From contig JAINUG010000086.1 in the NCBI GenBank assembly GCA_029706075.1, positions 1,487,060-1,551,059 on the forward strand: a stretch of DNA of 64,000 nucleotides, read 5' to 3'. The first letter of the stretch is position 1, and each line of letters opens with the position of its first letter. The notes below the pieces were generated by a model. That model was not told the origin of the DNA. It did no database searches and was given only the letters and a program-made list of their open reading frames with translations. This DNA is from Aldrovandia affinis. Lineage: Eukaryota; Chordata; Actinopteri; Notacanthiformes; Halosauridae. Positions 46,420 through 58,326 of this stretch are shown here, piece by piece. The position numbers were made by a program, and so were the translations under genes.

Positions 46420-47657
46420 CACTGCCTGGCCCCAAAAAAGTCACCACCTGGATTTAACTAAGCAAATAGGTAAGAGCCTTCCATTGGATAATTACTGCAG
46501 TGATTAATATGTTTTAGCTGGCAACAAGTTATTTAACCCTAACTGATGCAGTGAGTAGCTTCTCATTTCTTAAACAACCATGTCGGAAGACATATCTTGT
46601 GGTCATGGAAAATATGTTAATCTGTTTCAGAAGGGTCAAATTATTGGCCTGCATCAAGCAAAGAAAACAACTAAGGAGATTGCTGAAACTACTAAAATTG
46701 GGTTAAGAACTGTCCAACGCATTATTAAAACCTGGAAGGATAGTGGTGAACCATCATCTTCGAGGAAGAAATGTGGTCGGAAAAAAATCTTGAATGATCA
46801 TGATCGGCGATTACTTAAACGTTTGGTGAAATCATATCGTAAAAAATCAACAGTAGAACTCACGGCTATGTTTAATAGTGAAAGTAAGAGCATTTCCACA
46901 CGCACAATGCAAAGGGAATTCAAGGGATTGGGACTAAACAGCTGTGTAGCCTTAAGAAAACCACTTGTCAGTGAGGCTAATCGGAAAAAAAGGCTTCAAT
47001 TTGCTAGGGAGCATAAAGATTGGACTCTGGAGCAATGGAAGAAGGTCATGTGATCTGATGAGTCCAGATTTACCCTGTTCCAGAGTGATGGGCGCATCAG
47101 GGTAAGAAGAGAGGCGGATGAAGTGATGCACCCATCATGCCTAGTGCCTACCGTACAAGCCTGTGGGGGCAGTGTTATGATCTGGGGTTGGTCAGGTGTA
47201 GGTTCAGCAACGTTATGTGCCCAAAGAATGAGGTCAGCTGACTACCTGAATATACTGAATGACCAGGTTTTTCCATCAATGGATTTTTTCTTCCCTGGTG
47301 GCACGGGCATATTTCAAGATGACAATGCCACAATTCATCGGGCTCAAATTGTGAAAGAGTGGTTCAGGGAGCATGAGACATCATTTTCACACATGGATTG
47401 GCCACCACAGAGTCCAGACCTTAACCCCATTGAGAATCTTTGGGATGTGCTGGAGAAGACTTTGCGCAGCGGTTCGACTCTCCCATCATCAATACAAGAT
47501 CTTGGAGAAAAATTAATGCAGCTCTGGACAGAAATCAATGTTGTGACATTGCAGAAGCTTATCGAAACGATGCCACGGCGAATGCGTGCCGTAATCAAAG
47601 CTAAAGGCGGTCCAACAAAATATTAGAGTGTGTGACTTTTTTTGGGGACGGGCAGTG
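46420..47657 (+). mobile_element. nearly intact Tc1/mariner transposon, DD36E type (1238 bp)
   Basis: The left end CACTGCCTGGCCCCAAAAAA with GTCAC is mirrored by the right end GTGACTTTTTTTGGGGACGG with GCAGTG; the inverted repeats are about 27 bp. TA stands on both sides (46418-46419 and 47658-47659). It contains one transposase reading frame, uninterrupted except for one nonsense codon. No deletions or frameshifts were seen, so the insertion is young compared with the other Tc1 copies in the window. Confidence 0.93.
46580..47626 (+). pseudogene. Tc1/mariner transposase, single in-frame stop
   Basis: A frame of 348 codons from ATG 46580 to the stop at 47624-47626. Residues about 14-50 (KGQIIGLHQAKKTTKEIAET; LRTVQRIIKTW) form the first helix-turn-helix. 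A basic CGRKKI stretch follows near 65-70, and residues about 70-115 form the second helix-turn-helix. Codon 158 is TGA where family members have Trp (the 'KVMWSDESRF' block), a one-base change. Catalytic residues are D160 (SDESRF), D248 (FQDDNA) and E285 ([10 protein letters not shown]). There are 36 residues between the last two, which is DD36E rather than the DD34E of classical Tc1. Length is normal for Tc1 (about 340 aa). As it stands the product would stop after the DNA-binding half. Confidence 0.92.
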
Positions 47658-47756
47658 TAAGTTATGTGTAACGTATCAGTTTATTACTTTTGTGTTCAGT
47701 TTATGTATTTTTATTTATGTATGTATGTTTTTCAGTATTTGCCATACAGGTACTGT

Positions 47757-48294
47757 CCAGTGGAATCACCAATATGATGCGACTTTAGTATCCTGCTCTG
47801 CAGAGTTCTCGACAGATGGTTCTTGTTGAAACTGAAACTGCCTCCTCATGCCCTAGATTTAAATTTGCAGTCAATTGATTTGCTTGAGTTGCTCACCTGT
47901 TTAGCCTTTCACTTTGAACTAATGCATAGACATCACAATCCAGGAGTATGTGCTTCCTACCACAGTTGTCCTTTGTTGATGATATCTTTCCCTGAGAGTT
48001 CCATTTTCCTGTTACTCATGAAACATCAGCAAGTTGAGCTGTCTTAATGATTGAAGCTCATGCCAAACATGCCCAAACAATATCCCCTCTTTCGAATTCA
48101 CGGAGGTCTTGTCTTCTAGCCATGCTAGCCATGAATATATAGGCAACTGGGACTGGCCAGAATTTTTGACATGACGCTGAGCATGCATCATTTCTTAATT
48201 AACTCAAGCACAAAACTTGCGCGGAAGAATCTGCTTTCAATATACTTTCTGTCTGTCACATACCCAAGTGTTTCCATTATTTTGCCACCACCTG
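47757..48294 (-). pseudogene. second Tc1-like transposon, 5' part only
   Basis: The minus strand starts at a terminal repeat CAGGTGGTGGCAAAATAATG (ending at 48294) next to TA. At 48123 it begins MARRQDLREFERGDIVWA, the usual first helix of another Tc1 transposase group, and then meets several stops. Later blocks (CGRKHILLDCD; STRTICRELC) mark the second helix-turn-helix. It is cut off at about 47757; catalytic domain and other end are missing. Family distinct from its neighbours by both terminal repeat and protein. Confidence 0.8.
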
Positions 48295-48304
48295 TATATA
48301 TATA

Positions 48305-50110
48305 CAGGTGCATCTCAATAAATTAGAATATCGTGGAAAAGTTAATTTATTTCAGTAATTCAATTCAAAAAGTGAATATATTTATATATATGGCTTAGAG
48401 CTCATATATTATATAGATTCATTATGGTGGGTTTAGTGATTGGAGCACAGAGTGAAATATTTAAAGCCTTTGATTTCTTTTAATTTTGATGATTATGGCT
48501 TAGAGCTAAAATAATAAACGAAAACCCCAAATTCAGTATCTCAGAATTTGAATATTACATAAGACCAATAAAGAAATAAAGATTTTTAATACAGAAATGT
48601 CGTAACAATGGCTTACGATTTCGCACAGACCCAAACCAGCTGGGGTTTAAATAGGGAGGAAATGGTGATTGATAAATCAGCCCCGCCCACCAGAAAGGCA
48701 CTGGTAAGTCAAAACAACCATGACAGAAATTGGGGCTTCTGAAAAGTATGTTCATGTATAAGCACTCAATACTTGGTTGGGGCTCCTTTTGCATGAATTA
48801 CTGCAACAATGCAGCGTGGCATGGAGGTGATCAGCCTGTGGCACTGCTGAGGTGTTATGGAAGCCCAGGTTGCTTTGATAGCGGCCTTCAGCTCGTCTGC
48901 ATTGTTGGGTCTGGTGTCTCTCATCTTCCTCTTGACAATATCCCATAGATTCTCTATGGGGTTTAGGTCAGGCGAGTTTGCTGGCCAATCAAGCACAGTA
49001 ATACCATGGTCATTAAACCAGGTATTGGTACTTTTGGCAGTGTGGGCAGGTGCCAAGTCCTGCTGGAAAATGAAATCAGCATCTCCATAAAGCTTGTCAG
49101 CAGAAGGAAGCATGAAGTGCTCTAAAATTTCCTGGTAGACGGCTGCGTTGACTTTGGACTTGAGAAAACACAGTGGACCAACACCAGCAGATGACATGGC
49201 ACCCCAAATCATCAATGACTATGGAAACTTCACACTGGACTTCAAGCAACTTGGATTCTGTGCCTGTCCACTCTTCCTCCAGACTCTGGGATCTTGATTT
49301 CTAAATGAAATGCTAAATTTACTTTCATCTAAAAGAGGACTTTGGACCACTGAGCAACAGTCCAGTTCTTTTTCTCCTTAGCCCAGGTAAGACGCTTATG
49401 ACGTTGTCTCTGGTTCAGGAGTGGCTTGACACGAGGAATGCGACAGTAGTAGCCCATTTCCTGAATACGTCTGTGCGTGGTGGGTCTTGATGCACTGACT
49501 CCAGCCTCAGTCCACTCCTTGTGAAGCTCCCCCAAATTCTTCAATGGGCTTTGCTTGACAATCCTCTCAAGGCTGCGGTTATCCCTGTTGCTTGTGTACC
49601 TTTTCCTACCACACTTTTTCCTTCCACTTAACTTTCTATGAATATGCTTGGATACAGCACTCTGTGAACAGCCAGCATTCTAAAGCATTAGCAATGACCT
49701 TTGTTTGGCTTACCCTCTTCTGTGGAGGGACATGTCAATGACTGTCTTCTGGACAACTGTCAAGTCAGCAGTCTTCCCCATGATTGTGTAGCCTACTGAA
49801 CCAGACTGAGAGACCATTTAAAGGCTCAGGAAACCTTTGCAGGTGTTTTGAGTTAATTAGCTGATTAGAATGTGACACCGTGAGTTTACAATATTGAACT
49901 TTTTCACAATATTCTAATTTTCTGAGATACTGAATTTGGGGTTTTCATTAGCTGTAAGCCATAATCATCAAAAATTAAAACAAATAAAGGCTTGAAATAT
50001 TTCACTTTGTGTGTAATGAATCTATATAATATATGAGTTTCACTTTTTTGAATTTAATTACTGAAATAAATGAACTTTTCCACGATATTCTAATTTATTG
50101 AGATGCACTG
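48305..50110 (-). mobile_element. third Tc1-like transposon, complete with long IR/DR ends (1806 bp)
   Basis: The outer ends CAGGTGCATCTCAATAAATT (48305) and its near-complement ending GAGATGCACTG (50110) are flanked by TA. Each end is about 200-250 bp long and carries an outer and an inner copy of the ATCTCA-AATTAGAATAT motif (48305-48345 and about 48537-48560; about 49889-49926 and 50070-50110), the IR/DR layout of the Tc1 subgroup to which Sleeping Beauty belongs. The transposase inside runs on the minus strand. Confidence 0.9.
48766..49781 (-). pseudogene. Tc1 transposase, DD34E, frameshifted
   Basis: The start at 49781 reads MGKTADLTVVQKTVIDMSLH followed by a stop. Further frames give CGRKRYTSNRDNRSLERIV and THRRIQEMGYYCRIPRV (DNA-binding half) and WTVAQWSKVLF, after which a one-base loss breaks the frame just before DESKF (first Asp). 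The last 149 codons, 49215-48766, are open. They contain FIFQQDLAPAHTAK (second Asp) and [11 protein letters not shown] (Glu), with 34 residues between them: the classical DD34E spacing. At least two stops or frameshifts; not functional. Confidence 0.9.
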
Positions 50111-50154
50111 TATATATATAGATATATATATTTCATATGGATATATATATACTG

Positions 50155-50340
50155 ACAGTACCCTCCAGACGTTTTTACTTGTTAAACAAATGTTTTTCTC
50201 TGAGTAATTGTATTAGTATAAAATAATATCATTTTTTATAATTTTGAGAATACAATATAGCTCATTACCTGTATTGTTTACTTTACACAGCCTTCTTTTT
50301 TGTCTTTAGCAAGGGTGTGAATAATTTTTTTGAGAACTGT
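50155..50340. mobile_element. Tc1-derived MITE of the 33264 family
   Basis: It starts CAGTACCCTCCAGACG and ends GTGTGAATAATTTTTTTGAG then AACTG, decayed inverted repeats of each other. The middle (TTTTTCTCTGAGTAATTGTA; ACCTGTATTGTTTACTTTAC; ACAGCCTTCTTTT) matches the 5' UTR of the element at 33264-34183. No coding. Confidence 0.65.
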
Positions 50341-52624
50341 GTATCAAAATGTGCAGTTTACCTTGAAATTCAGACTAGCATATTTAGCATTACTGACTTC
50401 TATAGTGACTTTATTGGAAACCCAAAATAATTAACATAGAAATTAGACTGCGTCTTATGACAGACAAATAAATATGTAATATTCAAGTGAGATTTAATAA
50501 TCCCTGAATCCAAACAAAAATAGTAGGATCTGTTTTATTCTATGTTCAGTCTAAAAAGGATCAATTATAATACTCTATGGACATGTATAGGCATTACTGG
50601 GATTAATATAGGTGTACTGTGTTTGTAAAGGAATATGGAAACATGATATTTCCTCACTACAATCATTTTCTTTGTAGAATATTTAGCAGTACGAGTCTAA
50701 AGCTCGAACAACCTCATGCCTTTCACAATGGCTTTCATTGAAAAAATATGGCCCTACTTATTTATTAGAACACAGTAAAAGCAGAATTCATATTAGTACA
50801 ATAGCTTAGGTGCGATCTACGCATGCAGAACCTCAAGCTTAGAGTTTGTATTGACATAGCTTTGTTATACCGTATCAAGGAATCATTCATTTTCCCTATT
50901 TATAATATATGCATTATAAAGTAGATTTAGGCTAATAATACTGTAGGTCTAATGAATACGTTTAGAAATCCCAGTTTACAGTGTAATAACAGTACTACTG
51001 AAAAGATTGCCTTTCATGTTTCTGTCAGTCCAAACTACCTCAATGTCTATTGGGGCTGCGCGATTTGCACTGACCCCACCAAGTCGGTTCCCAGATGCGT
51101 CAGTCTTCGAACACTTGCGCCGAGGGCAGCGTAAACAACATCCGTACCTTTAGCCCAGTGACACTCAAGAGTAAAATAAAATATCATTTTATGGGAAGAA
51201 AAGGCATGTGAAAGGAAGATTGCGTGAGCAAATTTCTCTACATTTGTTCTTATGATTAAATTCGTCATTATTTTCCACAGAAGCGGCATGATCTGGGAGA
51301 TCTGTCAGCTGTTTTTTACACGCGCGCCCAAATTGCGGTTTCCATCTCATAACCCTGGGCTCTGTCCATTCCATCAGATCATTATCGCGGATGTGTAAAT
51401 GACCGCCGGATTCACTCGCCGATTAATTCACTCGGAGTTATTTGCAGAGCACCTGCAATGGGCACATTTTGGGTCGAGCACTGCTTTTAGCTGGAGCATC
51501 TCTGAACCTCCATCCAGTTTGCATAATTTCAGAGATCGTTAATGGCTCCTCACAGCATAAACATTGGGACTGTAGATGAGACAGACAACAACAAACAACG
51601 CATAAAAAAAACATAAAACTGTTGTAGAAACATTATATGAAAGTAGTATCACAGTACTTTGCATGGTCATGTAGTTTCTATAGTACCTTTATTAAAATAC
51701 ACAAATTATTTTATACAGCCTACCATGTTTACTAAAGTGGTGCATGCCAAGAAGGGAAATGAATGGTTTATAATCACATTATAGGTTTTAAAAACATTAT
51801 TGCATATTGAATGCTGACAAGGTTTTGTGTACCTCAGAGGCGTCTGATTTGAACCAAGCCCATAATGTGCCACCCCAGAACACTGAAAGTGCCAAATGAA
51901 TACGTAAATAGGTAAATTAAAATGACACCTCACACCAAATAAATTCATACCCTGAGCTGACTTTTGCCAATTAAGTGCGACTGTCGTGCTGAATTCTCCC
52001 GCATCTCTTCAAACAATAGACCCCCTACCCGCTCACTTCAGTCGAGGCAAAGCCACCACATATCCACACTGTCCCAAGGAGCGTTTACCTCACCGCGTCC
52101 CCAGCTGAGTCCCTGCCTGTCTCTCCCAGGGGACGCCCACACACCCCTGTTAATCTCTCCTGAGTGACTGAGGACCAGGTGCTGTCCCGTAGTCAGACAC
52201 CGGGGTAATTCACCTCCCCCTCCCAAAACACACACGCTCTCTCATCTACAGTCCCTCACCGGGCCGCATCTTTACATTAAACACTGTCTCATTAGCTTGA
52301 TGTGGACGAGGCCGGGGCCCTAATGAGAGGCGCTGTAATGACTGCAAACATCTGATCTCTGTGCTAATAACAAAACAGTCAGGTACCGGGGTCAGGGCCA
52401 AGTCTGCGTTGCGCCGCCAGCCCCGCCAATGGGCCCAGCGCGACGAGAGGGTGGCGGCGGGAGTCCCAAGTTCAAGGGTTTCGCTAACGTTTGTGTTTAA
52501 GGCAGGTTCCTTTGATCATTCAATACTGTGGAAAAGCAGGATAATTGACATTTTTTCAAGAATAGTTCACATTTGTTTTGTTAATATAATGAAGATATAA
52601 GCTATTGTTTTTTTCATGCTAGTA
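50341..52624. other. non-coding with candidate conserved regulatory DNA
   Basis: No exon recognised. 51300-51560 and 51960-52400 are balanced, repeat-free and rich in homeodomain-type words (GATTAATTCACTC; CATTAGCTTGATG; CTAATGAGAGG; CTGTAATGACTG), the look of developmental enhancers in fish genomes. Conservation was not tested. 50341-51000 is AT-rich and unremarkable. Confidence 0.4.
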
Positions 52625-52735
52625 TGGTGGGCATCAGGGTATTAGCAGTTAGGAAACTGGACTTGAATCCTAAGAGGTTCAAGTATGAATCTCAAGAAGG
52701 GTCCTGCTGTTCTACTCTTGAGCATGATGCATAAC
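52625..52735 (+). repeat. degraded tRNA-SINE fragment
   Basis: GGTATTAGCAGTTAGGAAAC, then AGAGGTTCAAGTATGAATCTC (B-box area) and TACTCTTGAGCATGATGCAT repeat, in order, the body of the SINE at 12282, heavily mutated. Confidence 0.6.
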
Positions 52736-52782
52736 TATATATATACGTATATATATATATATGCATATATATATATAATTTG
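52736..52782. repeat. TA microsatellite
   Basis: TATATA runs with a few G and C interruptions (ATACGTATATA; ATGCATATA). Confidence 0.9.
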
Positions 52783-54619
52783 CTGGAAAAAATAATTATG
52801 CAACAGAATATATGCTGTATTTCTTATTCACAATAGCTTCTAATATCTCAACTCTTAAGCCTTACTGTACAAGTTGAACAAAGGTCAGGTATTTACATTT
52901 TATACATCACTTACATTTATACCGTGAGCTGCCCGGTGATTCGTATATTCAAATTTAGGAAATGTGTACAACTTGGGGTAGTTAGAATCTTTCTATAAGC
53001 AAAGATTCACAGTGTTTAAGGATGAAGGGCAGCAGCATTTGAGTATCTGCCTCAGACCACTTTTCATTAATGTCTAATTAATGTAAAATTAGTCAGTAGT
53101 TAATAGGCTGCTGGTGTAATTACAAAGCTGCCACAAAGCAATTCATTTTCACTCTGCATTAAGTCTAAAATAAAGAAGAGGCTTTTTCTTGAAAATAATA
53201 GATGGCTTTAAAGTGTGACAAAGAATATTCATTAATGAACAATTGATAACTATGACAGAAATCCCCTTATAACTTATAGGTTTTATTTTTTAACCTACAA
53301 GCCATTTAGAAGTGAAAAGTGTTACATATCAATTCATGAAACTTCAGCAGATATTTTCTACTAAAATGTTTTCAAAGTATTTTTAAAAAATAATTTTGAG
53401 AGGCATGCATGAACCACAGACAAAATATTCTGTGGGTTTTGACTCAATACTATCTATCATTCCAAAAAATAGTAAAATATTAGCTTTCAGGATGTTTAAA
53501 GAGAAACCAGTGCAGTGCAATAATTATCAGAAACAGGGTTATAATGAAGTATCTACTTTGTTCTACAGTGAGATAAAGGATTTAGCTGCACCATTCTTTG
53601 CAATGAAATCTACATCTTTGTCTGTGCTAGAGACAACACTATTGCATGTATGATGTACATTCTAGATGTTGTTTGTTGATAGCCATTGGTAGAATTTAAT
53701 ATGTCAAAGTCCAATACACACTGTTATGAACAGATTTCATCATTAGTTACTGCATACGCATATGCAGTCCAGAACAATCACAATCACTCACACATAAATA
53801 TACACGTGTGTTTAAACATATTTATACATACACAGTACACAAACAATCTGCAAATGCTACTCAGAAAGTACCTCCGAAATAACAACCTATAATTTCCTAC
53901 ATTTCAGTCAAAATCAAAATGAAACACTGCATGAAACAGCAGCAACTGTACCTCGTACATTCAGCCTCCACTTGCATTTAAATACACTCAGCCAGAGATC
54001 GTAGTGGTAGAGCGACAGACGAGACAGAGGAAGAGAGAGAAAATTAATGAGGAATCCATAATGCCCATTCCTTTGATGCATGGACCCACTTAAGAGATTC
54101 AGCGCCCCCAATTGATGCGCTGTGTGGGAGAAGCCTGATGCCTGAGTGATGAACTGGCCACTTCATTACGTGGGTGGGTAGAGGTCCCGAGGCGGACAGG
54201 CCTTTGCCCCCGCAGACCCAGGTGTGGGACAGCTGGGCCCTGGTGCTGGGAACAGCCCCTGACCCTGCCTGATGTCCAAGACTCAATATATCCTCACCAG
54301 CCCCCCGGCAGCTGGGCTGACCACTACTCACTTTGCAGTGGAAGAACATGTTTCTATGCCGTCCAGAGGGGGCACCCTTTTTTCCTGATAGCCAGTAAGA
54401 GAGAGCAAAGGGGCGACATGACTTAAGCTTTCACGAGAATTCCATGCAACCTTGTAACCTAATTGAAATGGACAGCAAATTAAAATAAAGTTTAAAAAAA
54501 ATGTTCATGCTGGTTTCCTTGCTGGGAAAAGAGTTGTTGTAAAGTACAATGTTTTACATGGAAAAGAGGATTTCCAAGATAGTGTCCTTTCTCTTGACAG
54601 CAGTACAGCTTCTGTTTGA
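52783..54619. other. non-coding stretch
   Basis: No gene recognised. 53040-53230 and 54040-54350 could be conserved non-coding DNA. The frames over 54044-54349 are open on the minus strand but lack a domain or splice context. Confidence 0.4.
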
Positions 54620-54664
54620 CACTATTATTACTATTATTTTTATTATTATTGTTGTTATTATTCT
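54620..54664. repeat. ATT microsatellite
   Basis: TATTATTA-type triplets with G interruptions. Confidence 0.9.
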
Positions 54665-57038
54665 TCCAATGTAGTTTGTTGTCCCCTTTTTGCTTTTTTA
54701 TCCAAACTCTTCCAATGACTTCTGAGGGACACCTTAAAACAAATTCTAAGTGTGGTGCTAGGCAACATCGACAAGGGTAGTTCTATGCTCATTTAATTAA
54801 AAATGGGATGATTTTACTTGACTAAACCATTTCAGTGCAAGCATGACAGGGCAACCGAATGAATGAATTAGCTCCTATCAAGACTTATTCTTATCACTGA
54901 ATGTAAATGAAGAGACCATGCTGATTATATAGAAATAATTTAAATCATTTTTATAGAATAACTAATGACAGAATCTCCGGTGCCCAGATATTGCACACCT
55001 CAGCCCAGTTGTCAAGTCACTCAGAACATAATTTAGGAGCGGAACTGTATTTAATTATAATTGAACATCTTTGAAATTCTTGGGAGGTGGAAGAGGGCCC
55101 ACTTGCTTAGTGGCAAAGCCAGTGAAATAGACTAGAACAGGCTATTTTAAACACTAGCTCACTGAATGACAGCATGATAATTCATTGAAGACACCCTTCA
55201 ACTTTTCCATAATGAGCCTCCTTCATGTGCGAACGCAGGCCTACTTGCTGTCTCTTCACTTTGTGAGGGAGTGATTCATAACGGCAATAAAGACTAGAAC
55301 AGCCCCATATCCTGGTCATTCCAGCCCAAGCCTTATCTACGTCTGTCAAGCCTCCAACTTGAATTTGATGCTGGGACTTTGTCGACTATATCAGAGTTTT
55401 TACTCCCTACATCGAATTGTTTTAGACCATAATGCCATTTTGATTGTGTAATTGTGTGACTGAGGGAGAAAATAAAAGTTTCCAAGATCAATGTGGCCAA
55501 GGTTACAAAGATAGACATAGTATTATATTCAGGTCTGTGACAGCCATTGAACTGAGGCCACTAGTCAATGTGGCTGAAGTTGCAGAGGGTTTGACTTAAT
55601 GAGCTCTGAGCAATGAATCATCCGTATTTGTAGTTGTAAACTCCTCTGTCAGGTCGGGTCTGCCTACGTCCACTGGGGTTCAGGGTCTTTGTGTTTGGGG
55701 TGAAATTCAGTGCCCTGACATTTTGGGGTGAGGTTAAAGGCCTTAACCTGGTGTCAGTGCTTTTGGGCTCTGGGGCAGATGGTCAGCAGGTTCCCTGCGC
55801 CCCTTATCCCAAACCCTAAGCCGCATGTAGATGTGAGTGATCTATACAGGAATACCCCAATGTGGATGGTCACGTCCTTCGCCGACGGTAATGTGAGGCA
55901 GTGTCCAAGAACAAAGGCGGCGAGACTCCACCTGCGAGCCGGGGGGCCATTCATTTCCGTTGTGGCATCTCGACCACAGAGAATCCCCAAGCCTGGCACC
56001 TTAATAAAGACGCAGAGGTGTGGCACCTAACCGTCCTTTTGATTGGCTCCGCTCGGACAATCGACTGGACTTTTGGTAAAAGGGAGGCCTCTCTGGACAT
56101 CTCGTTTTTTCCTCTGGCTCAGGTCGTGACCCCTCCCTCCGCTGGACATCAGCTCACAAGCTGGCGGGCGTGGCGTGGAGGAGCTTAGGGAAAATGTGGA
56201 TTATGAGGGAGGGAAGGAGGGACTGACAGAGATCGACAGACAGAGAGAGAGAGAGAGAGAGAGAGAGGGAATGATACGTGGGTCAGGGAAGTAGTCCTGC
56301 TGTGACTCTAATTAAAAGAGGCTTGGAACAGGGAGGATGGTTTAGGCACACAGCGGGGCTGGCGTCTCCTCCTGCCTTTGATTAACGGCGCACGGTAATG
56401 CCCTGGAATACGGGCGCATGTGCGCCCCAGACCATGGGGGGGCAGGGATTTTTGGGAGGGGGAGGCAGGATAGGGAGGCAGCACCTCCCACTGAACATCA
56501 CTTCAGAGAGGCAGCATGGCTCACCTCAAGCGGCCACTCCGCAGGGAGCAGGTGCCGCCGATGCATCTTCACAGAGTCTTCCTCTAATGTTAGTTTTATT
56601 CTCCTTTGGAGTGGGGCTGTAATCCCATCCGTGATTGCATTTGCCGGTGCAATGGCGTATACGTCAGACATGCCCAGGCTGCCATTCCGTTTCCGAAGGG
56701 GGGTTTGCCTCCGTTCTCTGAAAAAGGTCAGAGACGGCTCATTTTCTGGCCCGATCTCTTGTTTCAATTTGCTATCCTCCAAATCCTCCGAACACAAAAC
56801 TAAATATGCAAATTATGATTGCTTCAAGGTTTATAAGCTGATTTGCTTCAAACATTTAGATGTGGCGCAGGCGCAAATTGACGCTCGGATTTCTCAACTG
56901 CGCTGCGCCAAACAGCTGTGCACTGAGACCGTAGAGGTGGAGGAGAGAGAGGTGCAGGAGACATTGCATCTGAGGACTCGCGGCTGCGATCAGTCCTAAG
57001 CACGAAATGTGATGAGAATATTTTTAAGCTGTAGATCT
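54665..57038. other. non-coding with candidate conserved regulatory DNA
   Basis: A GA microsatellite is at 56240-56268. A 193-codon plus-strand frame covers 56418-56999 and a 99-codon frame runs opposite at 56498-56797; neither shows a domain, so low stop density in GC-balanced DNA is the likelier cause. 55640-56190 and 56560-56830 look like regulatory DNA rather than repeats. Confidence 0.4.
56240..56268. repeat. GA microsatellite
   Basis: About 14 GA units. Confidence 0.95.
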
Positions 57039-57527
57039 GGGCCGGTATTCACAAAGCATTTTATCTTACCACTAGGAGTACTCCTGAATCGCACTAAAAC
57101 ATTCTAGCTGAGAGTCCCCTCTTAAAACCTATTTACAAAGCTGCAAACACAAACTCATACTAAAGAAGTCTGAGAATTTTCAAGCTAAGAGTGAGGGCGG
57201 GGTTGACGTCGTTGCTATGGATGATGTTGTGTCTCATGAACGAGCTTACTCAGAATGCCCACAGCGATTGGCTGATATAGGGGATGGGTCTCTGCCCACG
57301 ATTTCAACCTAGAAAATAAATTATATGCTACTGTAAAGGGGTATGTAGGCCTACCTGTTCCTGTTATATTCTAATAAAGATTCTAAAATACAAATGTAGG
57401 CTACGTGTCACTGATTTAACATGAAACCAAGAATACTGACTAGTCAATTCGTTACATGTCTGCATCTCGTAAACAATCAGCGGGTATCTATATAAGCAGC
57501 CTTCCAATTATCCAGACTAGAATCACC

Positions 57528-57797
57528 ATGGCTGACAATAAACGCAAACGCAAACCAAACTGGACGAAAGACCAACAACTACGTACTGCTGGCCGAACAA
57601 GTGAATGAAAGAAAATAAATAATCAAAGGGAAATTCGGAAGTGGCATAACCACCAAAACCAAAAAAGAAGCATGGGAAAGCATTCACATGTAAATAAACG
57701 CGGCTTTCCCACTCCTCCCGAGAACCACTGATGAATGCGAGAAGCGGTGGTTCTCTCTGCAGTCTCATGCGAGGCAAGAGATTGCAGAATACAAGTG
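57528..57797 (+). pseudogene. Harbinger Myb-like accessory protein, decayed
   Basis: ATG at 57528 starts MADNKRKRKPNWTKDQQL. After a one-base frame change it continues LLAEQVNERK, IIKGKFGSGITTKTKKEAWE, INAAFPLLPRTTDECEKRWF and LQSHARQEIAEYK. The spacing of W, the GKF/GIT/KK-x-AW block and the KRWF helix fits the Myb/SANT-like DNA-binding domain of Harbinger accessory proteins (NAIF1-like). Two in-frame stops and one frameshift. A TATATAAG box lies about 38 bp upstream of the ATG. Confidence 0.8.
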
Positions 57798-57969
57798 ACA
57801 AACAGCTGCCACAGGTAATACGACATTAGGCCAATCATCCACAACTAGGGCCTACACTATAGACTACACCACAATGTTTTATTCTATAATTTAATGCATT
57901 CAGCCTATATACAAAAATGAACATATGTTGTCATCCATAAATTAATCTCGCTAAACATGTCACCGAAGA

Positions 57970-58326
57970 TCATGTAATATGTAATACATAATATTTAATG
58001 TATTCATTAGGAGGAGGCACAGCACCCAAGGAACCGTCGCCAACTGCCTCAGTGGTGTACAATATCCTTGGGTACTCTGACACCAGCATAACGGGGCTGC
58101 ATAGCTGCATTTTCCCTGTGGCCAAGTAGCGTAGAGTTGTCAACACCTTGATCTCTGCTGTTATCGGGTTGTTTCTGTTTGTTGGTGATGTGATTGCACC
58201 TCTGACTAGCTCTACTACTATCATAATACCCTCGCGATTGAGGCGGTACCTTTTTATGAGCTCTGTATCATTAAATATCTCCAAAGTGTTGACGCGATTG
58301 CGACAACTATTGCCGGCAGCAGCCAT
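57970..58326 (-). pseudogene. Harbinger transposase N-terminal fragment (HARBI1-type)
   Basis: ATG at 58326 reads MAAAGNSCRNRVNTLEIFND then ELIKRYRLNREGIMIVVELV and NNPITAEIKVLTTLRYLATG. 'RYRLxREGI' and 'LxTLRYLATG' are the N-terminal signature of Harbinger/HARBI1 transposases. From about residue 75 the match weakens, and the DDE nuclease domain is missing; the frame ends at 57970 in unrelated sequence. Part of the element 57039-58561, not the host HARBI1 gene. Confidence 0.85.

Noticed and set aside
56418..56999. 193-codon plus-strand open frame
   Set aside because: Overlapped on the opposite strand by another long frame, low-complexity start, no domain. Better explained as stop-poor non-coding DNA.
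57970..58326. Host HARBI1 gene
   Set aside because: The fragment lies inside a transposon with matching ends, lacks the nuclease domain and is next to the element's Myb-like gene.
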